Origin: Candidatus Blautia stercorigallinarum
GTDB taxonomy: Bacteria > Bacillota > Clostridia > Lachnospirales > Lachnospiraceae
Direction of reading: 5' to 3'
NCBI GenBank assembly: GCA_019112785.1
Contig: DXIQ01000024.1
Location: 1 to 32,821, forward strand
DNA: 32,821 nucleotides
Positions 24,258 through 32,731 of the stretch are shown here, piece after piece (position 1 is the stretch's first letter; every line of letters begins with the position of its first letter). Below the pieces are notes generated by a model. The model was not told the origin of the DNA. It saw only the letters and a program-made list of their open reading frames with translations, and ran no database searches. A program made the position numbers and the translations under genes.

Positions 24258-25661
24258 ATGAACAGTACTATAAAACTGATCCGGAAATTCTGTTCTATTT
24301 TGATCATTTCGATTGTCCTCGGAATTCTGCTGAATCTGGTATTTCTGATAGCCGTAACCTGGAATCAGGGGAAGGATTCCAGCGGATGGCAGCAGGCGGA
24401 AGAGGTTGCGGCAGCCCTTAGTCTTTCCGAGGGGGGGAGCTATGTTCTCTCAGAGGAAGGAGAGAAGGTACTGGAGCAGACGGGAGCCTGGGGGATCCTG
24501 GTGGAGAATGATACAGGAAATGTGATCTGGTCCAGTACGGGTCTGCCCCGGGAGATCCCGACACATTACACCCTGGGAGAAATTTCCTGGGCGGTCCGGG
24601 GATATATCCGGGATTATCCCACTACAGTGTCTCCAAAGGGGGATGATCTTTTATTTCTGGGCTTTCCCAAGGACCGGTATTTTAAACTGATGTGGCCTAC
24701 ATTTGATTATGAGCTGATACGGAATATCGGCTATATGATCCTGGAATTTCTGGCATTTAATCTGGTCTTTATCATCATTGTCTACGCAGTGGCCACCTCC
24801 GGCATCATCCGCTCGGTAAAGCCCATTGTCCAGGGAATAGAGGCCCTGGGAGAACAGAAAGAAGTGTATATTCCGGAAAAAGGGCTCATGTCCCAGCTGG
24901 CCGCTTCCATTAACCGGGTGTCGGAAAAGCTGAAAACCCAGAATTATGCACTGCGGAAGAAAGAAACTGCCAGAGCCAACTGGATCGCCGGGGTATCCCA
25001 TGATATCCGGACCCCCCTTTCTATGGTGATGGGCCACGCCAGCACCCTGGAGGAAGACACCGGTCTCCCTGAAGAAGCCAGACGAAAGGCCGGGATCATC
25101 CGGCGGCAGAGTATCCGGATGAAAAACCTTATTAATGACCTGAATCTGGCCTCCAAGCTGGAATATAATGTCCAGCCGGTGAAGCGGCAGAGGACAGATC
25201 TGGTGGCTCTTGCCAGAACAGTGGCGGTAGATTTCCTGAACCTGGATAATGCAGGAGACTACCCCATTGTCTGGAACACAGCGGAGGATACAGGGCCTAT
25301 GATGATCGATGGAGATCCGGATCTTCTGAAACGGGCCATGTCCAATCTGATCACCAATGCTCAGGTCCATAATCCCAGGGGCTGCACTATTGGAATAGAA
25401 GGAAAAGAAGAGGCGGAAATGTTTGCCCTGATCGTCTCAGACGACGGAGTGGGGGTCACAGAAGAAGAACTCCGGTCCATCCGGAGCGCGCCTCACTATA
25501 TGGTCTGCGACAGCAGCACCGGGGAACAGCGCCATGGTCTGGGGCTGCTGATCGTAAGACAGATCGCCCAGGCTCATGGAGGAAAGGTGGTGCTGGATCA
25601 CTCTCCTCATGGAGGATTTCTGGTGAAGATCCTGCTTCCGAAAGATGGGGAGGAAATCTAA
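24258..25661 (+). CDS. Sensor histidine kinase of the LanFEG-like system
   Basis: A 467-residue kinase with transmembrane helices near residues 12-33 and 155-180 that bracket a roughly 120-residue extracellular domain. The H-box is VSHDIRTPL with His248, the N-box LITNAQVHN, the G-boxes DDGVGV and HGLGLLIV. The extracytoplasmic region probably senses the peptide. It is translated just after its response regulator gene (3-bp gap). CprK/NsrK-type kinases are the closest match by layout. Confidence 0.94.
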   Translation: MNSTIKLIRKFCSILIISIVLGILLNLVFLIAVTWNQGKDSSGWQQAEEVAAALSLSEGGSYVLSEEGEKVLEQTGAWGILVENDTGNVIWSSTGLPREIPTHYTLGEISWAVRGYIRDYPTTVSPKGDDLLFLGFPKDRYFKLMWPTFDYELIRNIGYMILEFLAFNLVFIIIVYAVATSGIIRSVKPIVQGIEALGEQKEVYIPEKGLMSQLAASINRVSEKLKTQNYALRKKETARANWIAGVSHDIRTPLSMVMGHASTLEEDTGLPEEARRKAGIIRRQSIRMKNLINDLNLASKLEYNVQPVKRQRTDLVALARTVAVDFLNLDNAGDYPIVWNTAEDTGPMMIDGDPDLLKRAMSNLITNAQVHNPRGCTIGIEGKEEAEMFALIVSDDGVGVTEEELRSIRSAPHYMVCDSSTGEQRHGLGLLIVRQIAQAHGGKVVLDHSPHGGFLVKILLPKDGEEI

Positions 25662-25733
25662 CATTTTTGCAAGATTGGAAATTTATATCGAAATTTCTCT
25701 GTAAACAGGTTACAATATTGCCAGGTGATGAAT

Positions 25734-26405
25734 ATGAAAATATTACTTGTAGAAGACGATCTGATCCTGGCGGAAGAAATCGTGAGACTCTGCCGGAAAT
25801 GGGGCTTTGAAGCGGAATATCTGGAAGAGTTTCAGGCCGTGGACAGGGAATATACAAAAAGGCAGGCAGATCTGATCCTTATGGATATCAACCTGCCTTT
25901 TTATGATGGTTTTTACTGGGCAAAGGAGATCCGGAAGCTGTCCCGGGTGCCCATCCTTTTCCTTTCCAGCAGGGATCAGAACAGCGACAAAGTTATGGCT
26001 ATGGTGTCAGGGGGAGACGATTATGTGGAAAAACCTTTTGACGGAGAACTACTTTTGGTGAAAATACGGTCCCTGCTGAGAAGGGCCTATGAATATACGG
26101 TCATCGACCGGGAATATCTGGCAGAGGGGCTTTTATATGACAGGGGACAGGGCAATCTGGTATATCAGGGACAGACTGCGGAACTGACCAGGTCAGAGAA
26201 TAAGATTCTGGGACTGCTGGCAGATAACCGGGGAAAAATCGTGGAGAGAGAGCAGCTTATGGAGTATCTCTGGAGTACAGATGAGTATGTGACAGACGCT
26301 TCTCTTACAGTGCTGGTATCCAGGCTTCGGGCAAAAATCTCCGCTTTTGCACCGGGGATCTCCTGCATCCATACAAAGAAAGGAAAGGGGTATTACCTGG
26401 AATGA
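25734..26405 (+). CDS. OmpR family response regulator (BceR-like)
   Basis: A 223-residue regulator: MKILLVEDD start, phosphoacceptor Asp51 (LILMDINLP), Ser in FLSSRDQ and Lys in VEKPF. The C-terminal winged helix is LTRSENKILGLL with KGKGYYLE at the end. The ATG at 25734 fits best with AGGTGA 6 bp upstream; the frame also contains GTG 25725 and ATG 25728. It overlaps the kinase gene by 4 bp. A TGTAA-N5-TTACA dyad (25700-25714) overlaps a TACAAT -10-like box just before the gene. Confidence 0.94.
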   Translation: MKILLVEDDLILAEEIVRLCRKWGFEAEYLEEFQAVDREYTKRQADLILMDINLPFYDGFYWAKEIRKLSRVPILFLSSRDQNSDKVMAMVSGGDDYVEKPFDGELLLVKIRSLLRRAYEYTVIDREYLAEGLLYDRGQGNLVYQGQTAELTRSENKILGLLADNRGKIVEREQLMEYLWSTDEYVTDASLTVLVSRLRAKISAFAPGISCIHTKKGKGYYLE

Positions 26406-27397
26406 AAGACTATTTAAAAGACAGGGCAGGAATCTTTCTGATCCTGCTTTTTCTGGGGTGTTTTGGGAATTTTTATCTGGTCTTTTTATGCGCTTCTCAT
26501 CTCTATTTTCAGGATCTTCTGTATCTGGATCTGCTCTTTTTGGCAGCCGCTTTGACAGGTTTTATCTGGGATTTTTTCCGCTGGAAAAGAGCAGGGGACT
26601 ACCTGAAAGGAAAGATTTCTCTGACACCGGCGGACCAGGAAAAACTGTTCGGAAAGAGAAGCGCCGCATATATCCAGAAGAAAGAAGAGGAACAACGCAG
26701 AGAAGTGAGGCGGCTTCTGGGAGAACAGGAGGATCTGATCGAATATATAGGGAAATGGTCCCATGAGGCCAAGCTTCCCCTGGCCGCACTGAAGCTGATC
26801 AATGAACGGAATCAGGACCGGGAAGCCAGCCGCCAGATGAAGGACAGTATTGCCAGACTGGAAAGTCTGATCCACACAGTCATGCTGGGAAGCAAGCTTC
26901 ACCATCCGGAACATGATGTCCGTTTTGAAAAGATTTCTCTGAAAGAAGCTGTAGGAGAAGCCCTGAAAAATCAGTCCTATTTTCTTATACATCATAACTT
27001 TGAGATAAAGGAAGAAACCGGGAAGATCCAGGTATATACAGATAAAAGATGGCTGGTCTATCTTCTGGATCAGCTGATACAAAACGCGGTGAAATACCGG
27101 AGCTGCTATCCTTTTCTGGCTTTTAAGAGTGTCCAGGAAGAACAGGGTAGTGTCACGCTGTATGTGGAGGATAATGGTCTGGGGATCGCTCCTGAGGACC
27201 TGCCGTATATCTTCCGGAAAGGCTTTGTGGGAAAAAATCACCGGAAAGGGGATTACCGCTCTACAGGAATGGGCCTGTATTTTGTTAAAGAAATCTGTGA
27301 ACTTCTTCACATAGAGATCCGGGTGTTTTCGGAACCGGGGAAGGGCAGCCGGTTTGAGTTTCGGTTTCAGGATCTTTCAGAGCATTTGCTTTTATAA
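26402..27397 (+). CDS. Intramembrane-sensing histidine kinase (BceS-like)
   Basis: A 331-residue kinase with two adjacent N-terminal helices (about residues 9-30 and 36-58) and almost no extracellular loop, the intramembrane-sensing type. The H-box is WSHEAKLPL with His121; the N-box LIQNAVKY and G-boxes VEDNGLGI and STGMGLYF follow. Such kinases do not detect the peptide alone but sense it through a BceAB transporter, which is encoded next. It is coupled to the regulator gene by an ATGA overlap. Confidence 0.94.
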   Translation: MKDYLKDRAGIFLILLFLGCFGNFYLVFLCASHLYFQDLLYLDLLFLAAALTGFIWDFFRWKRAGDYLKGKISLTPADQEKLFGKRSAAYIQKKEEEQRREVRRLLGEQEDLIEYIGKWSHEAKLPLAALKLINERNQDREASRQMKDSIARLESLIHTVMLGSKLHHPEHDVRFEKISLKEAVGEALKNQSYFLIHHNFEIKEETGKIQVYTDKRWLVYLLDQLIQNAVKYRSCYPFLAFKSVQEEQGSVTLYVEDNGLGIAPEDLPYIFRKGFVGKNHRKGDYRSTGMGLYFVKEICELLHIEIRVFSEPGKGSRFEFRFQDLSEHLLL

Positions 27398-27398
27398 G

Positions 27399-27423
27399 GA
27401 TACCCTTGTACATGGCGGGTATC
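27399..27423 (+). terminator. Hairpin between kinase and BceA-like gene
   Basis: GATACCC (27399-27405) pairs with GGGTATC (27417-27423), followed by TTTC. It separates the sensor genes from the transporter genes, which have their own promoter. Confidence 0.5.
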
Positions 27424-27452
27424 TTTCAGAAATGTTAGATACGGACAGAAAC

Positions 27453-27496
27453 TGTCAGGCAGATGTAAGGATTTTCGGCGGCCTCTCTGCTATGCT
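27453..27496 (+). promoter_or_regulatory. BceAB-like operon promoter with regulator repeats
   Basis: TGTCAGG (27453-27459), 4 bp and TGTAAGG (27464-27470) form an 11-bp-period direct repeat. A TATGCT -10 box (27491-27496) lies 20 bp further on, with no -35 consensus. The half-sites end 31 and 20 bp before the -10 box, the same register as at the LanFEG-like promoter. Confidence 0.65.
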
Positions 27497-27523
27497 GGTA
27501 TACAGACAGGAGGTAATATAGAA

Positions 27524-28279
27524 ATGAATAAAATATTGGAAATCCGAAATCTATCAAAAAGCTACGGCCGCAGAGGCTACCAGACCTGGGTGCTGCGGGA
27601 TATCAGCCTGGACATTTTCCAGGGGGATTTTATCGGGATCATGGGACCCAGCGGGGCGGGAAAAACTACCCTTCTCAACATGCTTTCTACCCTGGATAAG
27701 CCCTCCCGGGGAGAAATCCTTCTGGAAGGAGAGAATATTGTGGAGATGAAAAATAAGGAGCTTTCTCTGGTGCGCAGAGACAAGATCGGTTTTATTTTCC
27801 AGGACTACAATCTTCTGGATAATATGACTCTTCAGGATAATATTGCCCTTCCTCTGTCCCTTAACGGAGTAAAGACAGGAGAGATTCTAAAGCGGGTTAG
27901 AGAGACTGCCGCAATTTTCGGCCTGGAGCCACATCTGGGAAAATATCCTTACCAGCTTTCCGGCGGACAGAAACAGCGGGCAGCCAGCGCAAGAGCCCTG
28001 ATCACCAATCCCAGGATCCTCTTTGCTGACGAGCCTACCGGGGCTTTGGATTCGAAATCCGGGCGGGATCTGCTGTGCTGTCTTAAGGCTGCCAACGAGG
28101 CGGGAAAGGCCACTATCGTCATGGTAACCCATGACGCCTACTGCGCCAGTTATGCAAAACAGGTGTATTTTCTCAAAGATGGCAGGATCCAGTGCTGCCT
28201 TAATCGTCAGGAGAGCAGAAAAGGATTTTATGATGAGATCATGGCCATGCTGGCCTCTATGGGAGGTGACCGGGAATGA
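27524..28279 (+). CDS. ABC transporter ATP-binding protein, BceA type
   Basis: A 251-residue MacB-class ABC ATPase: Walker A GPSGAGKTT, signature LSGGQKQR, Walker B LFADEPTGALDS and His in VTHD. This class powers the FtsX-like permease encoded next. It is preceded by CAGGAGG 10 bp upstream. The ATPase and permease genes overlap by 4 bp (ATGA). Known relatives free lipid II or undecaprenyl-phosphate targets from bacitracin or lantibiotics. Confidence 0.95.
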   Translation: MNKILEIRNLSKSYGRRGYQTWVLRDISLDIFQGDFIGIMGPSGAGKTTLLNMLSTLDKPSRGEILLEGENIVEMKNKELSLVRRDKIGFIFQDYNLLDNMTLQDNIALPLSLNGVKTGEILKRVRETAAIFGLEPHLGKYPYQLSGGQKQRAASARALITNPRILFADEPTGALDSKSGRDLLCCLKAANEAGKATIVMVTHDAYCASYAKQVYFLKDGRIQCCLNRQESRKGFYDEIMAMLASMGGDRE

Positions 28280-30189
28280 GCCTTTTTCGACTGGCAGTCA
28301 GCAATTTTAAGAGAAGTGTGCGGGAATTCGGCATGCTGATCCTGTCTTTGTCCTTCTCAGTGTTTGTTTTCTTTAATTTCCAGAATGTTATCTATTCCCA
28401 GGCCATGGACGTGCTGATGGAATTCAGGAAGGATCTCATTGATATAGTCATCCAGGCAGCCTCTGTTGTATTTGCCGTCTTTCTTTTTTTCTTTATCTGG
28501 TACGCCACCAATGTTTTTTTGAATCAGAGGAAAAAAGAGATCGGCATTTATATTTTTATGGGATTGGATAATAAAAGGATCAGCAGAATGTATGCTCTGG
28601 AATCCGCTATGGTAGGGCTCTTTTCTCTGATCTTTGGCTTGGCCTTCGGTGTTTTATTCTCAAAATTGTTTCAGATGTTGCTGCTAAAATTGTCGGAGAT
28701 CAGTGTGGATGTGGAGTTTTCTTTTTCCATTCGGCCGGTACTGAATACAGGAGGAATGTTCCTGGTCATTTATGGATTTATGATCCTGAAAGGCTGCCAT
28801 ACTCTTAAAAACAGCAGTGTGCTGAATCTGCTGTCAGGAGCCAGACAAAAAGAAATCCGTCAGGAGAATAAAGTGATCACTGTTCTCAGGATACTGGCAG
28901 GAACGGCAGCGCTTATTTTGGGATATCTGGCTGCTCTGGATACAGGCGGACCCCAGGGACTTACCCGTATGATACAGGCGGTGATCCTGGTCATATTGGG
29001 CGTTTATCTCCTCTATTCCGGGCTGATACCGGGGATTCTCAGACTCTTTACCAGAAATAAAAATTTTCTTTACCGGAAAGAAAGAACACTGTGGATCAAT
29101 AACCTGGCTTTCCGGATAAAAAAGAACTACCGGACCTATGCTATGGTGACGGTTTTGATGATCTGTTCAGTGACTTTAATGGCTCTGGCCATTGCCATGA
29201 AACAACGGTATGACAGAATGGAAAATTTTGATCAGGTTTATTCCTGTCAGGTAGTGAACTATGACGGGACGCTGGACGGTGAGGAAATCTTACAGGGGAT
29301 CGAAGAGGAAAATCCTGTAGAATACTGGAATGAATATACACTTTTAAACCTTCCTTCAGAAATGTTTCATACAAAATATAACCAGACAATGTATGTTCTT
29401 GTACCCTACTCCCAGGTAAAAGAAGGTGCAAAAAAAGCAGGGTTGGAATTTCCATACCAGGAACTGGAAGATGACCAGGTGGTTGAACTTTTTCATGAGA
29501 TTCTTTTCAGCCTGGTGGATACCAATGAACCTGCAACTGTAAATATCGGAGAGAAAACCTATGAGGAGGTGGACGTTACCACAACTCCTTATCTTGGAAA
29601 GCTCCAGACCTATGCAGAGGCTTATATCGTGTCAGATAAAACCTTCGAGGAGCTGAAAAGCCAGGGCAGTCTGATCTATATCTATAATTATCGTCTGGAA
29701 AATCCCGGCAATATAGAAGCCTCCAGACCCTGGCTCCAGGAACTTGTCCAGCGGGGAGAGGAGGGCATGACAGGAGTCAGTTATACGGAGGATTCCTTAA
29801 ATGAAGACAGCTATATCCGGGTAACTTACTCCCTGTGCCTTTTCATGTTTGTTACCCTGATGCTGGCGGCGGGAAGCATTATTTTCCTGAAGATCGGGAA
29901 TGAAGCCTATGAGGACAGGGAAAGATACGAAATCCTGGAAAAAATGGGGATACCCCGGAAAACATTGGGAAAAGCTGTGAGAAATGAAATCTGTTTCGCT
30001 TATTACTGTCCTTTCCTGCTGATGACCATATCCTCTTACTTTTCCGTCAGGGCATTGGGAGAAGTCATGCAAGAGGATCTGATCCGGATAAATGTGTGGA
30101 GCGCTTTGTTTGTTCTGGTTCTTTTCAGTCTGATCTGCTTTTTCTCTGTAAGAGGGGCAAAAAGAAAACTTTTTGCCCGGAACGGCTAA
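28276..30189 (+). CDS. FtsX-like ABC permease, BceB type
   Basis: A 637-residue permease with about ten membrane helices and one large extracellular domain of roughly 200 residues between helices 7 and 8 (from about residue 315, YDRMENFDQVYSC, to about 510), the hallmark of BceB. The RKKEIGIYIFMGLDNKRIS loop after helix 2 is the conserved FtsX coupling region. The extracellular domain recognises the peptide-lipid complex and signals to the BceS-like kinase. It ends at a terminator. Confidence 0.95.
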   Translation: MSLFRLAVSNFKRSVREFGMLILSLSFSVFVFFNFQNVIYSQAMDVLMEFRKDLIDIVIQAASVVFAVFLFFFIWYATNVFLNQRKKEIGIYIFMGLDNKRISRMYALESAMVGLFSLIFGLAFGVLFSKLFQMLLLKLSEISVDVEFSFSIRPVLNTGGMFLVIYGFMILKGCHTLKNSSVLNLLSGARQKEIRQENKVITVLRILAGTAALILGYLAALDTGGPQGLTRMIQAVILVILGVYLLYSGLIPGILRLFTRNKNFLYRKERTLWINNLAFRIKKNYRTYAMVTVLMICSVTLMALAIAMKQRYDRMENFDQVYSCQVVNYDGTLDGEEILQGIEEENPVEYWNEYTLLNLPSEMFHTKYNQTMYVLVPYSQVKEGAKKAGLEFPYQELEDDQVVELFHEILFSLVDTNEPATVNIGEKTYEEVDVTTTPYLGKLQTYAEAYIVSDKTFEELKSQGSLIYIYNYRLENPGNIEASRPWLQELVQRGEEGMTGVSYTEDSLNEDSYIRVTYSLCLFMFVTLMLAAGSIIFLKIGNEAYEDRERYEILEKMGIPRKTLGKAVRNEICFAYYCPFLLMTISSYFSVRALGEVMQEDLIRINVWSALFVLVLFSLICFFSVRGAKRKLFARNG

Positions 30190-30204
30190 ATAAATAAAAA
30201 CAAA

Positions 30205-30250
30205 GAAAATCCCTTGGATAAAGTGTCCAGCCTTTATTCGGGGGATTTTC
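30205..30250. terminator. Bidirectional terminator after the BceB-like gene
   Basis: GAAAATCCC (30205-30213) pairs with GGGATTTTC (30242-30250), with an inner ATAAAG/CTTTAT stem (30218-30223 / 30232-30237). It lies between the convergent permease and FKBP genes. Confidence 0.78.
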
Positions 30251-30262
30251 GCAGTTTTACAA

Positions 30263-30838
30263 TTAATCGTTCTGATAGATGCCGTTAATGGTCACCACAA
30301 AGAGGGCATCTTTTCCCTGAAGGTCTTCGGAGTTATAATCTTCCGGGAAGGTAACATTTACGCCTACCGTGTCTCCCGGATGGGATCCGATGAGCTGCTC
30401 TTCGAAGTCGTCAATATACAGTCCGGAGCCGATGGTCAGATCTGTTCCCTGTCCGTTGGTGCTGCCGCCGTCAAACTTTACTCCGTCAATGGAACCTACA
30501 TAGTCGATATTGACGGTATCCCCGTCTTCTACGGTAAGAGAAGTATCCGTAGACAGGGTGGAAGAGCCGCTTTCCTGGGAATCTTCTTCCGCGCTGCTGT
30601 CTTCTGAACTGGTATCCTCAGATCCGGTATCGGAAGTGCTTTCGGTAGTTTCTGCTTCCTGAGAATCCTCAGATCCGGAATTCCTTACGGCGTCTGCCAC
30701 CAGAACAATGACCAGAAGCAGGATGATGATACCGGGTATAAACCAGGCCAGAAATTTCTTCAGCTTTCTGATTTTTTCCTGTTTTTGTCTTTCCTGTGCC
30801 CGGCGCTGCTGGGCAAGTTTTCGGTTTTCTTTTTTCAT
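30263..30838 (-). CDS. Membrane-anchored FKBP-type peptidyl-prolyl isomerase
   Basis: A 191-residue protein: a basic cytoplasmic head rich in Arg/Lys/Gln (1-28), one transmembrane helix (about 29-48), a 50-residue linker of Ser, Thr, Asp and Glu, and a C-terminal FKBP domain ([39 protein letters not shown]). The topology puts the isomerase outside the cell, where it could help fold secreted proteins. GGAGAG precedes the ATG. The FKBP domain resembles the trigger-factor type. The acidic, low-complexity linker is unusual for a bacterial FKBP but occurs in anchored Gram-positive forms. Confidence 0.9.
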   Translation of the reverse strand: MKKENRKLAQQRRAQERQKQEKIRKLKKFLAWFIPGIIILLLVIVLVADAVRNSGSEDSQEAETTESTSDTGSEDTSSEDSSAEEDSQESGSSTLSTDTSLTVEDGDTVNIDYVGSIDGVKFDGGSTNGQGTDLTIGSGLYIDDFEEQLIGSHPGDTVGVNVTFPEDYNSEDLQGKDALFVVTINGIYQND

Positions 30839-30926
30839 GTCAAACTCTCCTCAACATAGTATTTCTTCAAGTTTACAATATAAATGTGGAAAATTTGTGT
30901 TTTTCACGAAAAAAAGAATATGGAAA

Positions 30927-31811
30927 TTATTCCGGAAGGATCTGCTTTATATGAGAGGATTTTTCCTGGGCCTCTTTTGCTTCCTGGCGGGCTTCTCTGG
31001 GAGTGCAGCCGTAGATCTCACGAAAAAGTTTGTGAAAAAGCTTATAATTGGTAAAGCCGTTTCGGTCTACGATCTCCATAATAGGATCTTCTGTGGCAAT
31101 CAGTTCGTGATGGATATGGGAGAGCCGTACCTGGTTAACATGGCGGGTAAAATTCACTCCCATCTGCTGTTTGAAAAAACGGCAGAAATATTCCCGGTTC
31201 AGTCCCAGTTCTCCGGCAATATCCTCCAGAAGAATGGGATGCCGGTAATTTTTTTCCACATATAAGAGGATTTCCTGAAGCCGCTCCTGATTTCTGGCTG
31301 TCCCGGGAATCTGAGAGGCCGGGAGCTGATAAGAAAAATGATTAAGCAGGTGAAAGAGGATTTCCATAACAATCGCCTCGCTGCCCAGGCGAATAGCCGC
31401 CGGCTGTTGGATATACATGGGAACCAGCTTTTTGAAGAGACTGCATATTTCCAGGTAGATGGGCAGCTTTTCTTTTTGCAGGGTATCCCGCATACAGTCA
31501 ATACCAGGCAGAGAGGAATCTTCTGTATAGGATTCCAGAAACTCTCTGGCTACATGGATCGTAACTCCCATGGAAGCCTGGGCGCATTGAGACTCATGTA
31601 TCTGATTAGAATCTATCACGATAAATTCTCCCGGGACAAGGATATGTCTGGTGCCTCCTACAATGATCTCGCCGGTGCCGTTAAGAATATACATCAACTC
31701 AATGGCCGGGTGCCAGTGGGCGGGAAAATAGGAGCCCCGGTTAGTGTAGTAGTGAATGGCAATATTGGTATTTTCCAGATCATAGAGGTGTTCATAAATG
31801 GCCTGTTTCAT
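30927..31811 (-). CDS. AraC family transcriptional regulator with cupin domain
   Basis: A 294-residue regulator. An N-terminal cupin (FPAHWHPAIELMYILNGTGE, LVPGEFIVIDSNQIH) binds a small ligand, probably a sugar. The C-terminal AraC domain has two helix-turn-helix units (LLEDIAGELGLNREYFCRFF and IMEIVDRNGFTNYKLFHKLF). The ATG at 31811 is chosen because AAGGAGG lies 7 bp upstream; the frame extends to 31916 without a ribosome site. The gene is divergent from the small protein gene at 31943, with paired GTCAAT half-sites in between. Confidence 0.93.
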   Translation of the reverse strand: MKQAIYEHLYDLENTNIAIHYYTNRGSYFPAHWHPAIELMYILNGTGEIIVGGTRHILVPGEFIVIDSNQIHESQCAQASMGVTIHVAREFLESYTEDSSLPGIDCMRDTLQKEKLPIYLEICSLFKKLVPMYIQQPAAIRLGSEAIVMEILFHLLNHFSYQLPASQIPGTARNQERLQEILLYVEKNYRHPILLEDIAGELGLNREYFCRFFKQQMGVNFTRHVNQVRLSHIHHELIATEDPIMEIVDRNGFTNYKLFHKLFREIYGCTPREARQEAKEAQEKSSHIKQILPE

Positions 31812-31830
31812 GTAAAAACCTCCTTGAAAA

Positions 31831-31857
31831 GTCAATTTTGACCTAAAAGCAGTCAAT
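31831..31857. promoter_or_regulatory. Candidate AraC-type operator, GTCAAT repeats
   Basis: GTCAAT occurs at 31831-31836 and 31852-31857, 21 bp apart (two helical turns), with an inverted TTGAC at 31838-31842. Direct half-sites at 21-bp spacing are typical for AraC-family dimers. The site lies 20 bp upstream of the AraC start. Confidence 0.5.
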
Positions 31858-31942
31858 AAAATATCTAAAACCCTTATTTTTTTCATGATAACATATGGCT
31901 GTAACAAAGAAAACAAGAGATTTCAAACAGGAGATAAGAATT

Positions 31943-32083
31943 ATGAAAACAATGATGAATGACAATAATGTAACAAAGAGACTTTCTTTTGTAGAGCGTC
32001 TTGCAAAATACGTAGAAGATAACGCTGTTTATTTTGCAAACCTGCATTGTGTTTGTTCCGGAGATTTTCACGAAAGATTTTAA
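31943..32083 (+). CDS. Uncharacterised 46-residue protein
   Basis: Starts at ATG 31943 with CAGGAGA about 8 bp upstream, ends with TAA at 32081-32083 and is followed by a terminator, so it looks like a genuine short gene. The peptide is mostly an amphipathic, charged N-terminal part (MKTMMNDNNVTKRLSFVERL) followed by AKYVEDNAVYFANLHC and a tail CVCSGDFHERF with two cysteines at CxC spacing. There is no hydrophobic export helix. I do not recognise a family. Regulatory small protein, metal-binding peptide, or peptide precursor are possible. It is divergent from the AraC gene, whose operator region it shares. Confidence 0.65.
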   Translation: MKTMMNDNNVTKRLSFVERLAKYVEDNAVYFANLHCVCSGDFHERF

Positions 32084-32144
32084 TCTGATGGAAATGGCGG
32101 AATAGTAAGATGCAGAAAAAAGAACAAGAGAATAAGAACCAGTT

Positions 32145-32199
32145 AAAAAAGAACCGAGGTATGAGACGGTAAGATCCTTTCATATCCCGGTTCTTTTTT
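32145..32199. terminator. Bidirectional terminator between the small protein gene and ilvN
   Basis: A stem of GAACCG...GGTATGA (32151-32164) against TCATATCCCGGTTC (32179-32192), with one mismatch and one wobble, flanked by six A on the left and T-run on the right (32194-32200). Confidence 0.8.
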
Positions 32200-32209
32200 T
32201 GCCGGATGA

Positions 32210-32719
32210 TCAGCGTTCCATCATACTGATGGATTCAATACCTACGCTTCCTCCCCGAACAACTTCTATGGTCTTAAATTCTTCTTTGATCAGTTTGATA
32301 ACTGCGTCGTTTTTAGTAGCGGTCTGGACAAATTCCAGAAGAAGACTGTCTTTTCCGTAATCAATGACTCTGGCTTTAAAAGTTTCTGCGATCTGGAAAA
32401 GTTCCACTTTATCTGCTGGTGTACATTTTTTTACCTTAATATAGAGGATCTCCTTCATACGGATGAAAATGTCGGTAAAGTCAATGACTTTGATGACCTC
32501 CACCATACGGTTCAGCTGTTTTTTGATCTGTTCAAAGGTTTCGTCATCGCTGACAGTGGCGATGGTCATGCGGGAGACGGTAGGATCCTCTGTGGTACCT
32601 ACTGTCAGACTGTCCAGGTTATAGCTTTTTCCGGCAAAAAGCCCGGAAATCTTGGACAGCACACCTACCTGATTTTCTACATATAAAGAAATCCATCTTT
32701 TTTTCATTCCTTTTTCCAT
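32210..32719 (-). CDS. ilvN: Acetolactate synthase small (regulatory) subunit
   Basis: A 169-residue ACT-domain protein: residues 1-85 form the ACT domain (LYVENQVGVLSKISGLFAGKSYNLDSLTVG) that binds valine for feedback control, and a C-terminal half (VELFQIAETFKARVIDYG) completes the IlvN/IlvH fold. It activates the catalytic subunit IlvB, whose gene ends 12 bp upstream on the same strand. GGAGGA lies 7 bp before the ATG. It catalyses nothing alone; it tunes the first step of valine/leucine and isoleucine synthesis. Confidence 0.96.
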   Translation of the reverse strand: MEKGMKKRWISLYVENQVGVLSKISGLFAGKSYNLDSLTVGTTEDPTVSRMTIATVSDDETFEQIKKQLNRMVEVIKVIDFTDIFIRMKEILYIKVKKCTPADKVELFQIAETFKARVIDYGKDSLLLEFVQTATKNDAVIKLIKEEFKTIEVVRGGSVGIESISMMER

Positions 32720-32731
32720 TTTCCCGTCCTC

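Noticed and set aside
24651-25370. Minus-strand frame opposite the first histidine kinase gene
   Set aside because: Shadow of a kinase with clear H, N and G boxes.
26486-27310. Minus-strand frame opposite the BceS-like kinase gene
   Set aside because: Shadow; no start signal, no recognisable domain.
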